From: a bacterium
GTDB lineage: Bacteria > Desulfobacterota > GWC2-55-46 > DRQE01
DNA: 6,911 bases
Reading direction: 5' to 3'
Assembly (NCBI GenBank): GCA_027017505.1
Contig: JALUQR010000003.1
Coordinates: 1-6,911, forward strand
The position numbers and the translations under genes were made by a program. Each line of letters opens with the position of its first letter. The first letter of the stretch is position 1. Below the pieces are notes generated by a model that made no database searches, had not been told where the DNA came from, and saw only the letters and a program-made list of their open reading frames with translations. Shown here one piece after another: positions 6,621-6,911 of this stretch.

Positions 6621-6911
6621 TTATCGCCTCTGGGTTTTCTTACATGCCTTGTCTGTAACATCCACTGTGGTGGATGATTCCGTGGTATCGGTCTTTACGG
6701 TAAGTTTGAGTTTATCCATTTTGAGGCAGTCCTCCTGCCTGATTTTTATCCTGAAGGGTACCGTTCTTTCTGCGAGCACATACCAGCCAGCGGTCTCTTT
6801 TTCGAACACCCTGTTTCCCTCTTTGTTGTAGCCCTCAAGGAGGAACTTTTTAACGAGCAGGTGAACATTGCCGGTGTTTTTAATCCTCACCACGAGAAGA
6901 TTGCCCTCAAT
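6621..6911 (-). CDS. Periplasmic pilus-assembly chaperone, C-terminal part (5' end cut by the window edge)
   Basis: The frame is open to the right edge and gives 96 residues before TAA. Chaperones of the PapD/FimC/CsuC type bind pilin subunits in the periplasm by donor-strand complementation and hand them to the usher. The visible part fits the second immunoglobulin-like domain: VVRIKNTGNVHLLVKKFLLEG is the conserved strand pair with an N-TGN motif, AGWYVLAERTVPFRIKI is the typical GWYVLaG-like segment before a beta strand, and KLKLTVKTD is the last strand. Two cysteines (in RQEDC and KAC) could form a disulfide. The tail is short and basic. The first domain, with the subunit-anchoring Arg/Lys and the signal peptide, lies outside the window. 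The position immediately upstream of the usher supports the assignment. A GTG at 6893 is internal to the open frame and is not a likely start. Confidence 0.78.
   Translation of the reverse strand: MEGNLLVVRIKNTGNVHLLVKKFLLEGYNKEGNRVFEKETAGWYVLAERTVPFRIKIRQEDCLKMDKLKLTVKTDTTESSTTVDVTDKACKKTQRR

Overview
The window carries one strand of genes, all read right to left on the minus strand. It suggests a Gram-negative bacterium: there is an outer-membrane usher and a periplasmic pilus chaperone. Arginine is written almost only as AGG/AGA, ATA is common for isoleucine, and base composition is near 50% GC. That codon habit, plus a short PutA close to the Geobacter type, points loosely to Nitrospirota, Desulfobacterota or a similar thermophile-leaning lineage. 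This placement is an inference.

Layout, in the direction of transcription. 6911-6621 is the C-terminal part of a PapD/CsuC-like periplasmic chaperone, cut by the window edge. 6562-3872 is a complete FimD/CsuD-like usher of 896 residues that starts with TTG and has an unusual N-terminus: a membrane anchor followed by a Pro/Glu-rich linker of about 110 residues in place of a standard cleavable signal peptide. 3871-3741 is a spacer with a good sigma70-type promoter very close to the next start codon. 3740-831 is a 969-residue bifunctional proline utilization A enzyme (proline dehydrogenase plus glutamate semialdehyde dehydrogenase) without the DNA-binding domain. 830-630 is a 66-codon open frame directly after, and in frame with, the putA TAG stop, with no normal start codon. 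606-292 is a small gene of unknown function with a strong ribosome binding site. 288-1 holds another open frame leaving the left edge, which looks like the 5' part of a gene and may carry a +1 frameshift.

The chaperone and usher belong to one chaperone-usher fibre operon whose pilin and adhesin genes must lie beyond the right edge, since none is downstream here. PutA oxidises proline to glutamate and appears to be a separate transcription unit. No RNA gene, CRISPR array, insertion sequence or phage module was seen. The points most worth a second look are the anchored, TonB-like N-terminus of the usher, the startless open frame after putA, and the apparently broken gene at the left edge.
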